From contig NZ_CABUAN010000005.1 of assembly GCF_902489635.1 (NCBI RefSeq), positions 20,282 through 84,281 on the forward strand: a stretch of 64,000 nucleotides of DNA, given 5' to 3'. A model generated the notes under the pieces. That model did no database searches. It saw only the letters and a program-made list of their open reading frames with translations, and had not been told where the DNA came from. This DNA comes from an uncultured Porphyromonas sp. Its GTDB lineage: Bacteria > Bacteroidota > Bacteroidia > Bacteroidales > Porphyromonadaceae. Positions 1-6,885 of the stretch are shown here, piece by piece (the first letter of the stretch is position 1; the number at the start of each line of letters is the position of its first letter). A program made the position numbers and the translations under genes.

Positions 1-76
1 TCTCCTGGCTTTCCTGGCTCTTTGGGCTAGCTGCTACCGGAGGTTTCGTGGTGCTATCCATAGGTTGAGAATGCAT
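1..76 (-). CDS. Start of an unidentified gene leaving the window (partial)
   Basis: An ATG at 76-74 on the minus strand opens a frame that stays open to base 1 (about 25 codons). The visible residues are polar and rich in Ser, Pro, Lys and Gln (MHSQPMDSTTKPPVAAS, then a Lys/Gln/Glu stretch). A second ATG lies five codons in. It starts two bases after the stop codon of the rhomboid gene upstream, so it is probably the next gene of the lptD-rhomboid-rhomboid transcript. No family can be assigned from so few residues; it may be an N-terminal tail before a membrane segment outside the window. Confidence 0.45.
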   Translation of the reverse strand, partial: MHSQPMDSTTKPPVAASPKSQESQE

Positions 77-78
77 GA

Positions 79-882
79 TTAGTTGTGGTCTGACTGGTCA
101 AGCCACTGATTGTTGTGCTCGATGAGCTGCTCCCGCTCTTCGTCAGATAGGCTCTGATAACCAGACTGCTGTACCTTGTCTAGGAGCTGGCGGTAGCGAG
201 CTGTCTGGGCATCTTGTAGGGTCTCCTGCTGCCGTGCGGTGCGCTGTCGCCGGCGCTGGTACAGTCCTAAGCCACAGCCCCACAGGATGCCAGCGAGGTG
301 AGCGATCAGCCCGCCTACGTTGTACCCGCCATAGGCGAGGAGTAGGAGGAGGAAGACGAAGAGCCCTACCTGCCACACACGGAGCGAGCCGATCAAGGGT
401 AAGGGCATCTCTTCGCGAGGAGCCGAGCCGATCATATAGCCAACGAGTGCGATGACCGACGCGGAGGCACCCACGAGCGGCAGCCCCAGTAGGAGCACCC
501 CGCTGCTACGTAGCAATGTGGTGAAAAGGACGAAGGCGCCTCCACCTACGATCGCTCCCCCGAGATAGCTCCAGACGAACTGTCGCCATCCGCTGAGGCG
601 CAGCAGCATTTCACCAAAGAGCCACAGCAAGAGCAGATTGAGCAGGAGGTGCAGACCACTATTGTGCAGGAGCGTGTAGGTGACGATCGTCCAGGGGCGA
701 CGCCACAGAGCATCAGGCGAGCAGGAGAGGTAGAGCTGATCCACGACACTGCGCGTCCACTGCGTGGGTAGCGGTGCAGGTAGCTGACGAACGATAAAGT
801 CCGCCAGCCAGAAGGCTACCAGCAGGAGCGTGATGCCCCACAGAACTTGCCGATTAGGATCTATACGACTCGCCAAACGCAT
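79..882 (-). CDS. Rhomboid family intramembrane serine protease (second of a tandem pair)
   Basis: A polytopic inner-membrane protease that would cut transmembrane substrates within the bilayer. From the ATG at 882 (267 residues) it shows the rhomboid His-x8-Asn region (H73, H78, N82 in HNSGLHLLLNL), the nucleophile motif GASA (Ser140) and the catalytic His195 in HLAGILWG, so the Ser-His dyad looks intact. The cytosolic C-terminal tail is charged and ends with a short acidic helix-like stretch (SLSDEEREQLIEHNN). A GTG at 930 would add 16 Cys-rich residues and deepen the overlap with the upstream gene, so the ATG at 882 is preferred. It overlaps the preceding rhomboid gene by 29 bases, suggesting translational coupling. 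Family assignment is firm; substrates are unknown. Confidence 0.88.
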   Translation of the reverse strand: MRLASRIDPNRQVLWGITLLLVAFWLADFIVRQLPAPLPTQWTRSVVDQLYLSCSPDALWRRPWTIVTYTLLHNSGLHLLLNLLLLWLFGEMLLRLSGWRQFVWSYLGGAIVGGGAFVLFTTLLRSSGVLLLGLPLVGASASVIALVGYMIGSAPREEMPLPLIGSLRVWQVGLFVFLLLLLAYGGYNVGGLIAHLAGILWGCGLGLYQRRRQRTARQQETLQDAQTARYRQLLDKVQQSGYQSLSDEEREQLIEHNNQWLDQSDHN

Positions 883-1573
883 TGTACAGCTTGCCTTGCT
901 TGCGCCACAACAGTATGAGTAGCAGACCACCTAGCATGCCCCCCAGATGGGCAAAGTGTGCCACGTCGCTCTGTAGATTTGCCACGCCGAGAAGGAGCTC
1001 GATCACTCCGTAGCCGATGACAAAATACTTAGCTCTGATCGGTATGGGGATAAAGAAGAGATAGATCGCTGCATTGGGGTAGAGCCAGCCGAAGGCGAGG
1101 AGGAGCCCAAAGACAGCTCCCGAAGCACCTATCGTCAGGAGCTGATTGATAAAGAACCTCGTAGCCATGCGGGTGCCATCGGGGAAGGCGATCACCTCAT
1201 AGCCCGCCACCTCTCGAACGGTCGTCAAGCCCCAGACGAGCTCCTGCGAGAGTGCTGCGGTCAGTCCGCAGACCAGGTAGAAGAGCAGGTACCGCTTAGC
1301 ACCCCAAGTGCGCTCGATGGTCGTGCCAAACATAAAGAGCGCAAACATATTGAAGAAGAGGTGCGTGAAGCTCCCGTGAAGGAACATATAGGTCAGTGGC
1401 TGCCAGATGTGAAAGTCCTGAGCCGTCACATAGTGCAGCCCGAGGAGTCCCGTCAGATCAATGCCCACTCGGGGCAGTACCTGCTGAGCAATGTAACAAA
1501 GCACATTGATGATGAGCAGATTGAGTGTCACGGGCGGGATCTGTATCCGAGGTGATGTATTGAATGAGTGCAT
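854..1573 (-). CDS. Rhomboid family intramembrane serine protease (first of a tandem pair)
   Basis: A 239-residue six-helix-type rhomboid. The landmarks are HGSFTHLFFN (H66, H71, N75), an ERTWG loop motif, the active-site GASG with Ser151 and the catalytic His209 in AHLGGMLGG. A hydrophilic insertion of about 25 residues (115-140) precedes the serine helix. It lies 36 bases downstream of lptD and overlaps the second rhomboid gene, so the three probably form one minus-strand transcript. Rhomboids in this family cleave membrane proteins near helix-breaking residues; no partner can be inferred beyond the envelope-biogenesis neighbourhood. The two rhomboids differ clearly in sequence, so this is an old duplication or two subfamilies, not a recent copy. 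Confidence 0.92.
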   Translation of the reverse strand: MHSFNTSPRIQIPPVTLNLLIINVLCYIAQQVLPRVGIDLTGLLGLHYVTAQDFHIWQPLTYMFLHGSFTHLFFNMFALFMFGTTIERTWGAKRYLLFYLVCGLTAALSQELVWGLTTVREVAGYEVIAFPDGTRMATRFFINQLLTIGASGAVFGLLLAFGWLYPNAAIYLFFIPIPIRAKYFVIGYGVIELLLGVANLQSDVAHFAHLGGMLGGLLLILLWRKQGKLYNAFGESYRS

Positions 1574-1609
1574 AGGCGTTGTGTTCTGATCGTTGCGTTG
1601 TATAGCGTA

Positions 1610-4579
1610 TTAGTACCAGCCACTGCCTCCGTAAGAGGGCAGGCTGTGCTGCTCCCACTTGAGGTCACGGAGTAGGGAGGCGTTGACTCCAATCACCAGG
1701 TTGTACGACTTGTAGGCACCGAGCGGGATGACACTCGCCGTCAGAGACCAGCAGTGCAGGTCTCGCGTGATATTGATCGTCATACCTGTCAGCTTCTTCA
1801 GGTCGAAGTTGTAGTTGGCGTCAAAGGAGAAGTTCCAGTTTGGCGTAGGCTGTAGCTGTCCGCGGAAGGAGAGGTTTTGGGTAAACTTGTACTCAAACTC
1901 CCGTCGGTGCGTATTGAACTTCTGTCTGTCTTGGACCACATTGACACTATAGTTGAAGGAGAAGCTCCACGGCACGTCAAACTTCAAGTAGCCGTCGTCG
2001 TCCCAACTATCTGCCTGGCCGTAACTACTGCGCGGGGCACCACCTGGAGGACCGCCCAGCCCCATCTCGTCGGCTCCTGGCCTACCGCCCATCGCCATCG
2101 GGTCATCCGTAGGCGACTTGGCAGTCTCATCGTCTGCAGCAGACGACTTCTTTTTCTTATTAAAAAGCTTACCGAACCAGTTACCGATCTTCTCAAAGGT
2201 CTGCGGGGTAAAGGTGTAGTTAAAGCTCGTACCCGTACCTAGGAAGGCTCCGATGCCATGCCCATTGAACAGGCGCAGCTTGTCCACACGGTAGGGCCTC
2301 ACGTTGCCCTGTGGGTCTGTGTAGTAGTCCCATTCGTAAGGATCAAAGGAGGCGGAGAGCCGCAACACGAAGGTCTTCGTAAGCCTTAGCGCAATGTTGG
2401 TGCTGAGGTTGCTCCAGCGGAAGGAGTCCGCAGCCATATTGTAGGAGAAGCGAAGACCAAACTGATCGATGAGCGAGATCTTCTTAAACTGCTCCTCCAC
2501 GTCTGTCGAGTCACTCGGCAGGCGCCACTTCATCTCCACGTTGTTGTCAAAGGAGAAGTTGATCGCTCCCATCTTGCCTCGTCCTGGGTAGCCGAAGATG
2601 CCTCGCTCGTAAGGCGTATAGATGAAGTTGTGTGCCTGCCCCAGTGTATCGACATAGTCTATCTCGCGATAGTAGCCCCAGAATGGATCGCCAAAGTCCG
2701 GAGCATACGAGAGTGATATAGAGGGCGTCAAACGATGCCGGATCATCTGTACACGATCGCCAAAGAGCTTTTGCCACGGCTTGTAAAAGCCGTAGAGCGT
2801 CGTACTCATCGAGAGCGACGCACTGAAGTTGTTCAAGTGGTAGAAGCCGTAAGTGGTATCAGCATCGACGATGCGCTGCTGCGCCTCGTCCCACTGCTTC
2901 TCCACGCGCGAGGTGTACCAGTAGGCCGTATAGCTGATCGAAGGAGAGATCTTGATATAGTTAAAGAGATCGAAGGAGGCGGAGATAGGTATCGAGTGCT
3001 GCATACCATTGCGCCAGTCCTTGACCAGATTGCTCTTGAGGATCAGATTCTCCTTGGTAGTGATGCTGTTACGTAGCGAGCCGTTGTAGCTGAGGGAGAT
3101 CTTCTCGTACCAACGCTCCTTGCCGACGCGGTTCTTTCGCTTGAAGGGGTAGATCGTCGAGAGCGAGAGCGAGAGGTTCGGCAGGGTCACACTGATGGTC
3201 GAGTCTCGCGAGCGCTGATCAATGTTGAAGGCGCCCGTCAGCGAGAGTGGTATGCCCGCAAAGCTCCGGCGGTAGCTAATGCTAGAGCCCTTAGTATTCT
3301 CAGCGCGTCGCTGATGGTTGTAGACCGCTTGGGTAGCATTGTGGTTGTAGCTACTGGTCGAGAAGTTGACCGACGCTGAGAAGTTGCGTAGCGGATCCGC
3401 TTTGGGGTCTTGTGAGTGAGTCCATCTGAGCGATATATCCTGTGAGCGACTGTAGGTCGAGGGGATGTCTTTGTCTCCCTGCACCGTCGATATGTAGCTC
3501 GCCTGAACGCTACCGTTGTACTTATAGCGCTTGCGATAGTTTGATGCCGCATTGACCGCCCAGGAGCCGTTCGTATAGATATCGCCCGTGAGCGTCAGAT
3601 CCCAGTAGTCGTTCAGATTGAGGTAAAGACCTCCATGCGTCAGGTACAGCCCTCGTGACTGGTCGATACCGTAGCTCGGCATGATGATGCCGGAGGTCTG
3701 CTTCTCATTGAAGGGGAAGAAGGCAAACGGCAACCCGATGAAGTAGAGCGGCACGTCGGCCATGACTAGGTAGACAGGCCCCGTGACGATCTTGTCCTCA
3801 GGCTTAGCCTTGGCACGAGTCAGGTTGATGTAAAAGTGCGGATGGTCGTGCTGGTCGCAAGTGGTGTAGCGACCATCCTTGAGGTACATCGTATTGTCTT
3901 TGAGACGCTTCGTCTGCGTAGCCGTCAGATAGCCCTCGCCCTGCTGGGTTGTCACGTCTGTGATGAAGCCTTGACCTGTCTTGAAGTTGTACTTCATCGT
4001 CGTACTCTCAAACTTCTGATCCCCATCGGCAAACTTTGGCTTAGCGGTCGGCTGGCCTAGACTATCCAGGACATACTGCGCATAGACCTCAGAGCTGTCG
4101 GAGACGATCTTAAGGTAGTTTGCCTCGATGCTCATCGTCTGATACTTGACCTCGCTCGGACCGAAGAAGTACATCATATTATTGCCCGTCATGACGAGCG
4201 AATCCTCTGCAGAGAAGGTCACAGGCGCCTCTAGCTTAAAGAGCTCGACCGAGTCGCTCTCTGCGACAGGCGTCTCAGCGTTACTAGCTAATGTGTCAGT
4301 AGCCGTAGGCGTCAGCGTCGTATCCGCCTTGATGGCGAGGCTGTCGACGGTCGTTGCCACGGAGTCTGTCTCTGGGGGGGTGGGTAGGGTATCCAGCAGG
4401 CGGGTTGTATCTGCCGACAGATCTGCCACAACCGTGTCTAGCTGCTCCGTCGGCGATGGTGTAGCTGCGGGCGGCTCAGTACGTCGCACCTGCGTGGCAC
4501 ACGACACGACCGCCACGCCTACGCAGAGCAGGAGGAGCAGTCGCAAGAGCGAGCGAGGGACTATGACAGAGCTAGACAT
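1610..4579 (-). CDS. lptD: Putative LPS-assembly outer-membrane protein LptD
   Basis: A 989-residue outer-membrane protein that would receive LPS from the periplasmic Lpt bridge and insert it into the outer leaflet. It has an N-terminal export signal ending in VVSC (Cys27), a Thr/Asp/Ser-rich linker to about residue 115, and an OstA/LptA-like beta-jellyroll (about 115-265). The family-typical stretch YTTCDQHDHPHFYIN follows at about 235-250, and then a long series of alternating aromatic/polar strands typical of a barrel, ending in a terminal Tyr. The VVSC sequence resembles a lipobox, which is odd for a barrel protein. A low-complexity Lys/Ser/Gly/Pro loop sits at about 790-850. Homology to Bacteroidota LptD rests on these motifs. 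A TACCTTTG box lies upstream. Confidence 0.85.
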   Translation of the reverse strand: MSSSVIVPRSLLRLLLLLCVGVAVVSCATQVRRTEPPAATPSPTEQLDTVVADLSADTTRLLDTLPTPPETDSVATTVDSLAIKADTTLTPTATDTLASNAETPVAESDSVELFKLEAPVTFSAEDSLVMTGNNMMYFFGPSEVKYQTMSIEANYLKIVSDSSEVYAQYVLDSLGQPTAKPKFADGDQKFESTTMKYNFKTGQGFITDVTTQQGEGYLTATQTKRLKDNTMYLKDGRYTTCDQHDHPHFYINLTRAKAKPEDKIVTGPVYLVMADVPLYFIGLPFAFFPFNEKQTSGIIMPSYGIDQSRGLYLTHGGLYLNLNDYWDLTLTGDIYTNGSWAVNAASNYRKRYKYNGSVQASYISTVQGDKDIPSTYSRSQDISLRWTHSQDPKADPLRNFSASVNFSTSSYNHNATQAVYNHQRRAENTKGSSISYRRSFAGIPLSLTGAFNIDQRSRDSTISVTLPNLSLSLSTIYPFKRKNRVGKERWYEKISLSYNGSLRNSITTKENLILKSNLVKDWRNGMQHSIPISASFDLFNYIKISPSISYTAYWYTSRVEKQWDEAQQRIVDADTTYGFYHLNNFSASLSMSTTLYGFYKPWQKLFGDRVQMIRHRLTPSISLSYAPDFGDPFWGYYREIDYVDTLGQAHNFIYTPYERGIFGYPGRGKMGAINFSFDNNVEMKWRLPSDSTDVEEQFKKISLIDQFGLRFSYNMAADSFRWSNLSTNIALRLTKTFVLRLSASFDPYEWDYYTDPQGNVRPYRVDKLRLFNGHGIGAFLGTGTSFNYTFTPQTFEKIGNWFGKLFNKKKKSSAADDETAKSPTDDPMAMGGRPGADEMGLGGPPGGAPRSSYGQADSWDDDGYLKFDVPWSFSFNYSVNVVQDRQKFNTHRREFEYKFTQNLSFRGQLQPTPNWNFSFDANYNFDLKKLTGMTINITRDLHCWSLTASVIPLGAYKSYNLVIGVNASLLRDLKWEQHSLPSYGGSGWY

Positions 4580-4626
4580 GTGCTATAATAACGCGAGCTG
4601 GCTTGTGATGATACATCAACCGCTGG

Positions 4627-4634
4627 CAAAGGTA
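4627..4634 (-). promoter_or_regulatory. Candidate -7 box for lptD
   Basis: TACCTTTG on the minus strand, about 50 bases upstream of the lptD ATG, matches the Bacteroidota -7 consensus TAnnTTTG. A TTG at 4650-4652 is only 15 bases further upstream, closer than the usual 19 or so, so the -33 element is uncertain. Confidence 0.5.
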
Positions 4635-4730
4635 CTAAATAGTGACGTGCAACGGCATACCGCTCACGGCCTACTTTGAGCTACTCGTGTAGTTGTCTGC
4701 CAGTAGCATGTACGTTTAGTCGTGGCTTTT

Positions 4731-4761
4731 TTTGTAGTTACAAATGTTTTTACTACTTTTG
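4731..4761 (+). promoter_or_regulatory. Promoter of the AraC-type regulator gene
   Basis: TTTG at 4731-4734 and TACTTTTG at 4754-4761 are 19 bases apart and match both halves of the Bacteroidota housekeeping promoter (TTTG / TAnnTTTG). Transcription would start near 4768, leaving a leader of about 210 bases before the ATG at 4980. The rest of the 400-base gap between lptD and this gene shows nothing else that I recognise. Confidence 0.6.
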
Positions 4762-4979
4762 AAGCAGAAAGGGATTGCCTGTGTACTTTCTTAGGACTTT
4801 TCCCCCCTGAGTGAGCGAAGGCTTCCTGAGCAGGTTGTTTCTTTACCGAGAGACGACTTGCGAGAGTTTGCTGTCGGATGCCTAGAGCTATCTCACTTCA
4901 TTGGGTCTATTCATATAGCCCATCTTGGGGAAGCCTAGCCGACAAGCTCTTTCGGATACACTAACCTAAGAAGATTCCT

Positions 4980-5861
4980 ATGGCACTATTCAACCCGCCT
5001 GAGCATCTCTCTTGTCATCACTACGCAACGCATGCCAATAGTGGCTGGATTCTTGTCGATGGCACTGAGCAGCAGCTATATCAAGGGGAGACTGAGTACC
5101 ACTCTATCCTCTTCTGCACAAAGGGTTCTATACGTCTTGCTACCGGAGATAATCTGTGCGAGCTACATGTGGGGCAGATGAAGTTCATCCCTCGCGGCTC
5201 CGCTGTATATGCTCACTTAAGTAGTGACGGAGAGTTGCTGAGTGCTTACTTTGACGTTATAGACTTCCTCTGCGACAAGCTCTCTCTGCTACAGCTCAAA
5301 GGCCTCAAAGAGATGGTCGCCTACGACCCCGACCCACTAGAGGTGCGGGGGGCTATACACTCACTACTCGCTACGCTCAGGATCTACCTTGAAGACGATG
5401 CTCAGTGCGCCTATCTACATGAGCTGAAGGTCAAGGAGCTTTTTTGGAATCTGCGTGCTTACTATAGCCGTGAGGAGCTGGCGGCTTTCTTATTTCCCGT
5501 ACTGGGAGTGTCGAAGTTTCATAGTGATGTGGTCAATGCCTTCACGTGCAATGCCAAGGTCTCTGACCTTGCAAAGCGACTCTATATGGCTACATCCACC
5601 TTTTACAAGCAGTTTAGAGAGGAGTTTGGGGAGCCCCCTGAGCAGTGGATACGTACACAGAGCAATAAGCAGATCCTATTCCTCATCCAGGACTATGATC
5701 TCACCGTTGGAGAGATCGCGACTAAACTATCTTTCAGTTCGCTATCAACCTTCTCACGCTACTGCTCCCAAAACTTCGGCTTCGCGCCCACAGCCCTTCG
5801 TAAGGCTCTTCAGAGTGGAGTCACTTCCGAAGAGCTGCTGCAAGCCACTAACAAGGCGTAG
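4980..5861 (+). CDS. AraC family transcriptional regulator
   Basis: A 293-residue DNA-binding regulator. The N-terminal half (about 1-150) has the spacing of a cupin-like sensing domain, with short beta-rich segments and the FIPRGS turn typical of AraC arm domains. The C-terminal about 100 residues carry the double helix-turn-helix of the AraC/XylS family: the first helix pair around KVSDLAKRLYMATSTFYKQF and the second around TVGEIATKLSFSSLSTFSRY, followed by the typical FGFAPTALRK ending. The gene is monocistronic, diverges from lptD and has its own TTTG/TACTTTTG promoter. Ligand and target genes are unknown; the secreted-protein pair downstream is one candidate target by position only. Confidence 0.88.
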   Translation: MALFNPPEHLSCHHYATHANSGWILVDGTEQQLYQGETEYHSILFCTKGSIRLATGDNLCELHVGQMKFIPRGSAVYAHLSSDGELLSAYFDVIDFLCDKLSLLQLKGLKEMVAYDPDPLEVRGAIHSLLATLRIYLEDDAQCAYLHELKVKELFWNLRAYYSREELAAFLFPVLGVSKFHSDVVNAFTCNAKVSDLAKRLYMATSTFYKQFREEFGEPPEQWIRTQSNKQILFLIQDYDLTVGEIATKLSFSSLSTFSRYCSQNFGFAPTALRKALQSGVTSEELLQATNKA

Positions 5862-5894
5862 AGACACTCGGACCACGACATCTACGTCGTCTGA

Positions 5895-5930
5895 TCTCTA
5901 ATCTCTAACTTCTAATCTCTAACCTCTAAC
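5895..5930 (+). repeat. Short degenerate tandem repeat, TCTAA-type
   Basis: Imperfect tandem copies of CTCTAATCTCTAACTTCTAA follow the AraC-type gene. The same motif recurs in either orientation near 32827-32850, 33093-33120, 34247-34278, 34691-34717, 35102-35120 and 38083-38131, always between genes and often at the edge of the larger CCACGTGG repeat. Confidence 0.7.
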
Positions 5931-5933
5931 ACC

Positions 5934-6206
5934 TTTACATATCTTTACGGGGAAATTCGTCCGATTCCCTCCTTTCTCGAATATCCACGTGGAGAATCTC
6001 AAATCTCCACGTGGATATTTTTTATTTTCCACGTGGGCGTCAAACAATTCCTCCGAAGTTTCATTTGATTCCTCCGAGGAATTTTTTATTTCCTACCTGG
6101 GAAATAAAAATTCTCCACGTGGGAATTTCGAAATATCCACGTGGAAATCAGTTTTCCCCGACACGGCACCGTATCGATACGTAGTCGGATATAAATTGTT
6201 GTAACG
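5934..6206 (+). repeat. CCACGTGG mosaic repeat, copy A
   Basis: About 270 bases that open with TTTACATATCTTTACGGGG and end with the block around GACACGG...GTATCGATACGTAG...TAAATTGTTGTAA. The interior holds five CCACGTGG palindromes, two CCTCCGA modules and an inverted pair around TTCCTACCTGGGAAAT. The ends match copies B (34718) and C (35126) nearly base for base, while the interior differs in number and order of modules. With the TCTAA repeat it fills most of the gene-free stretch 5862-6360; the remainder holds only the promoter at 6270. Confidence 0.85.
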
Positions 6207-6269
6207 ACCCAGCGTTGAATTTGCTGAAGCAAAAGCGGGTTAGGACGCTAGAACTTCAGAAAAAAGCAC

Positions 6270-6277
6270 TATATTTG
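6270..6277 (+). promoter_or_regulatory. Candidate -7 box for the secreted-protein pair
   Basis: TATATTTG matches TAnnTTTG and lies about 85 bases before the ATG at 6361, just after repeat copy A. No convincing TTG is present 19 bases upstream, so the -33 half is weak. Confidence 0.5.
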
Positions 6278-6360
6278 CTAGGTCTAAGAGGACCATACGC
6301 GTGATCACTCACGTGATCCGCTCTCTAAGCAAAAACAATCAATCCAATTCACAATTAGCT

Positions 6361-6885
6361 ATGAAAAGAGTACTAAAAGGACTCGCACTCGTGCCCTTGC
6401 TCTGGCTCTTGTTACTACCTCAAGTGGTGGCCGCTCAGGCACTACCCACGACACTGGTGGTCAAGACCACAGAGAGCAACGAGCTATGCTATGATCTGAC
6501 CAAGATCAGCAAGATCACCTTCACTTCTGGGGCGATCAAGATCGAACGCAATGATGCTGGCAAGCACTTCACACCCGAGATGGTGTCTATGAGTGGCATC
6601 AACAAGCTCTTCTTTGCTCAAGATCGCAAAGATAACACAACCAACATCACATCGCCTCTCCTAGCTCCGACAGCAACTCTGAGCTACTACACGGTGGGAC
6701 GGGAGATCCACATCGAGGGCTTCACAGCCAGCGATGAGACACTCTACATCTACACTGCCGATGGACAGCTGGTCGCACAGCAGGCCATCACCTCTACCAC
6801 TTGCATCCTAGATGCTACTACATGGCCTAGCGGACTATACATCGCAACTACAAACGTACACAACACTCTCAAGATAACTCTCTAA
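6361..6885 (+). CDS. Small secreted protein with T9SS type A sorting domain
   Basis: 174 residues from the ATG at 6361; a GTG at 6301 would put 20 polar residues before the signal peptide and is rejected. Residues 1-25 are a signal peptide ending in VAAQA. An N-terminal module follows (LVVKTTESNELCYDLTKISK, then ITF), a pattern shared with the next protein. The last about 75 residues have the type A C-terminal domain pattern of T9SS cargo: REIHIEG, LYIYTADGQLVAQQ, SGLYIATT, LKITL. It is therefore expected to cross the outer membrane through T9SS and have its tail removed. Almost nothing remains between N-module and tail, so it may be a minimal adaptor or anchor for its partner. Its stop overlaps the next start (TAATG). 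Confidence 0.75.
   Translation: MKRVLKGLALVPLLWLLLLPQVVAAQALPTTLVVKTTESNELCYDLTKISKITFTSGAIKIERNDAGKHFTPEMVSMSGINKLFFAQDRKDNTTNITSPLLAPTATLSYYTVGREIHIEGFTASDETLYIYTADGQLVAQQAITSTTCILDATTWPSGLYIATTNVHNTLKITL

Noticed and set aside
882..930. GTG start at 930 for the downstream rhomboid gene
   Set aside because: It adds a Cys-rich stretch unlike rhomboid N-termini and increases overlap with the upstream gene; the ATG at 882 begins just before the first membrane region.
4146..4679. 177-codon plus-strand frame opposite lptD
   Set aside because: It is antisense to the Thr/Ser-rich linker of lptD, of low complexity, with no recognisable family; a shadow frame.
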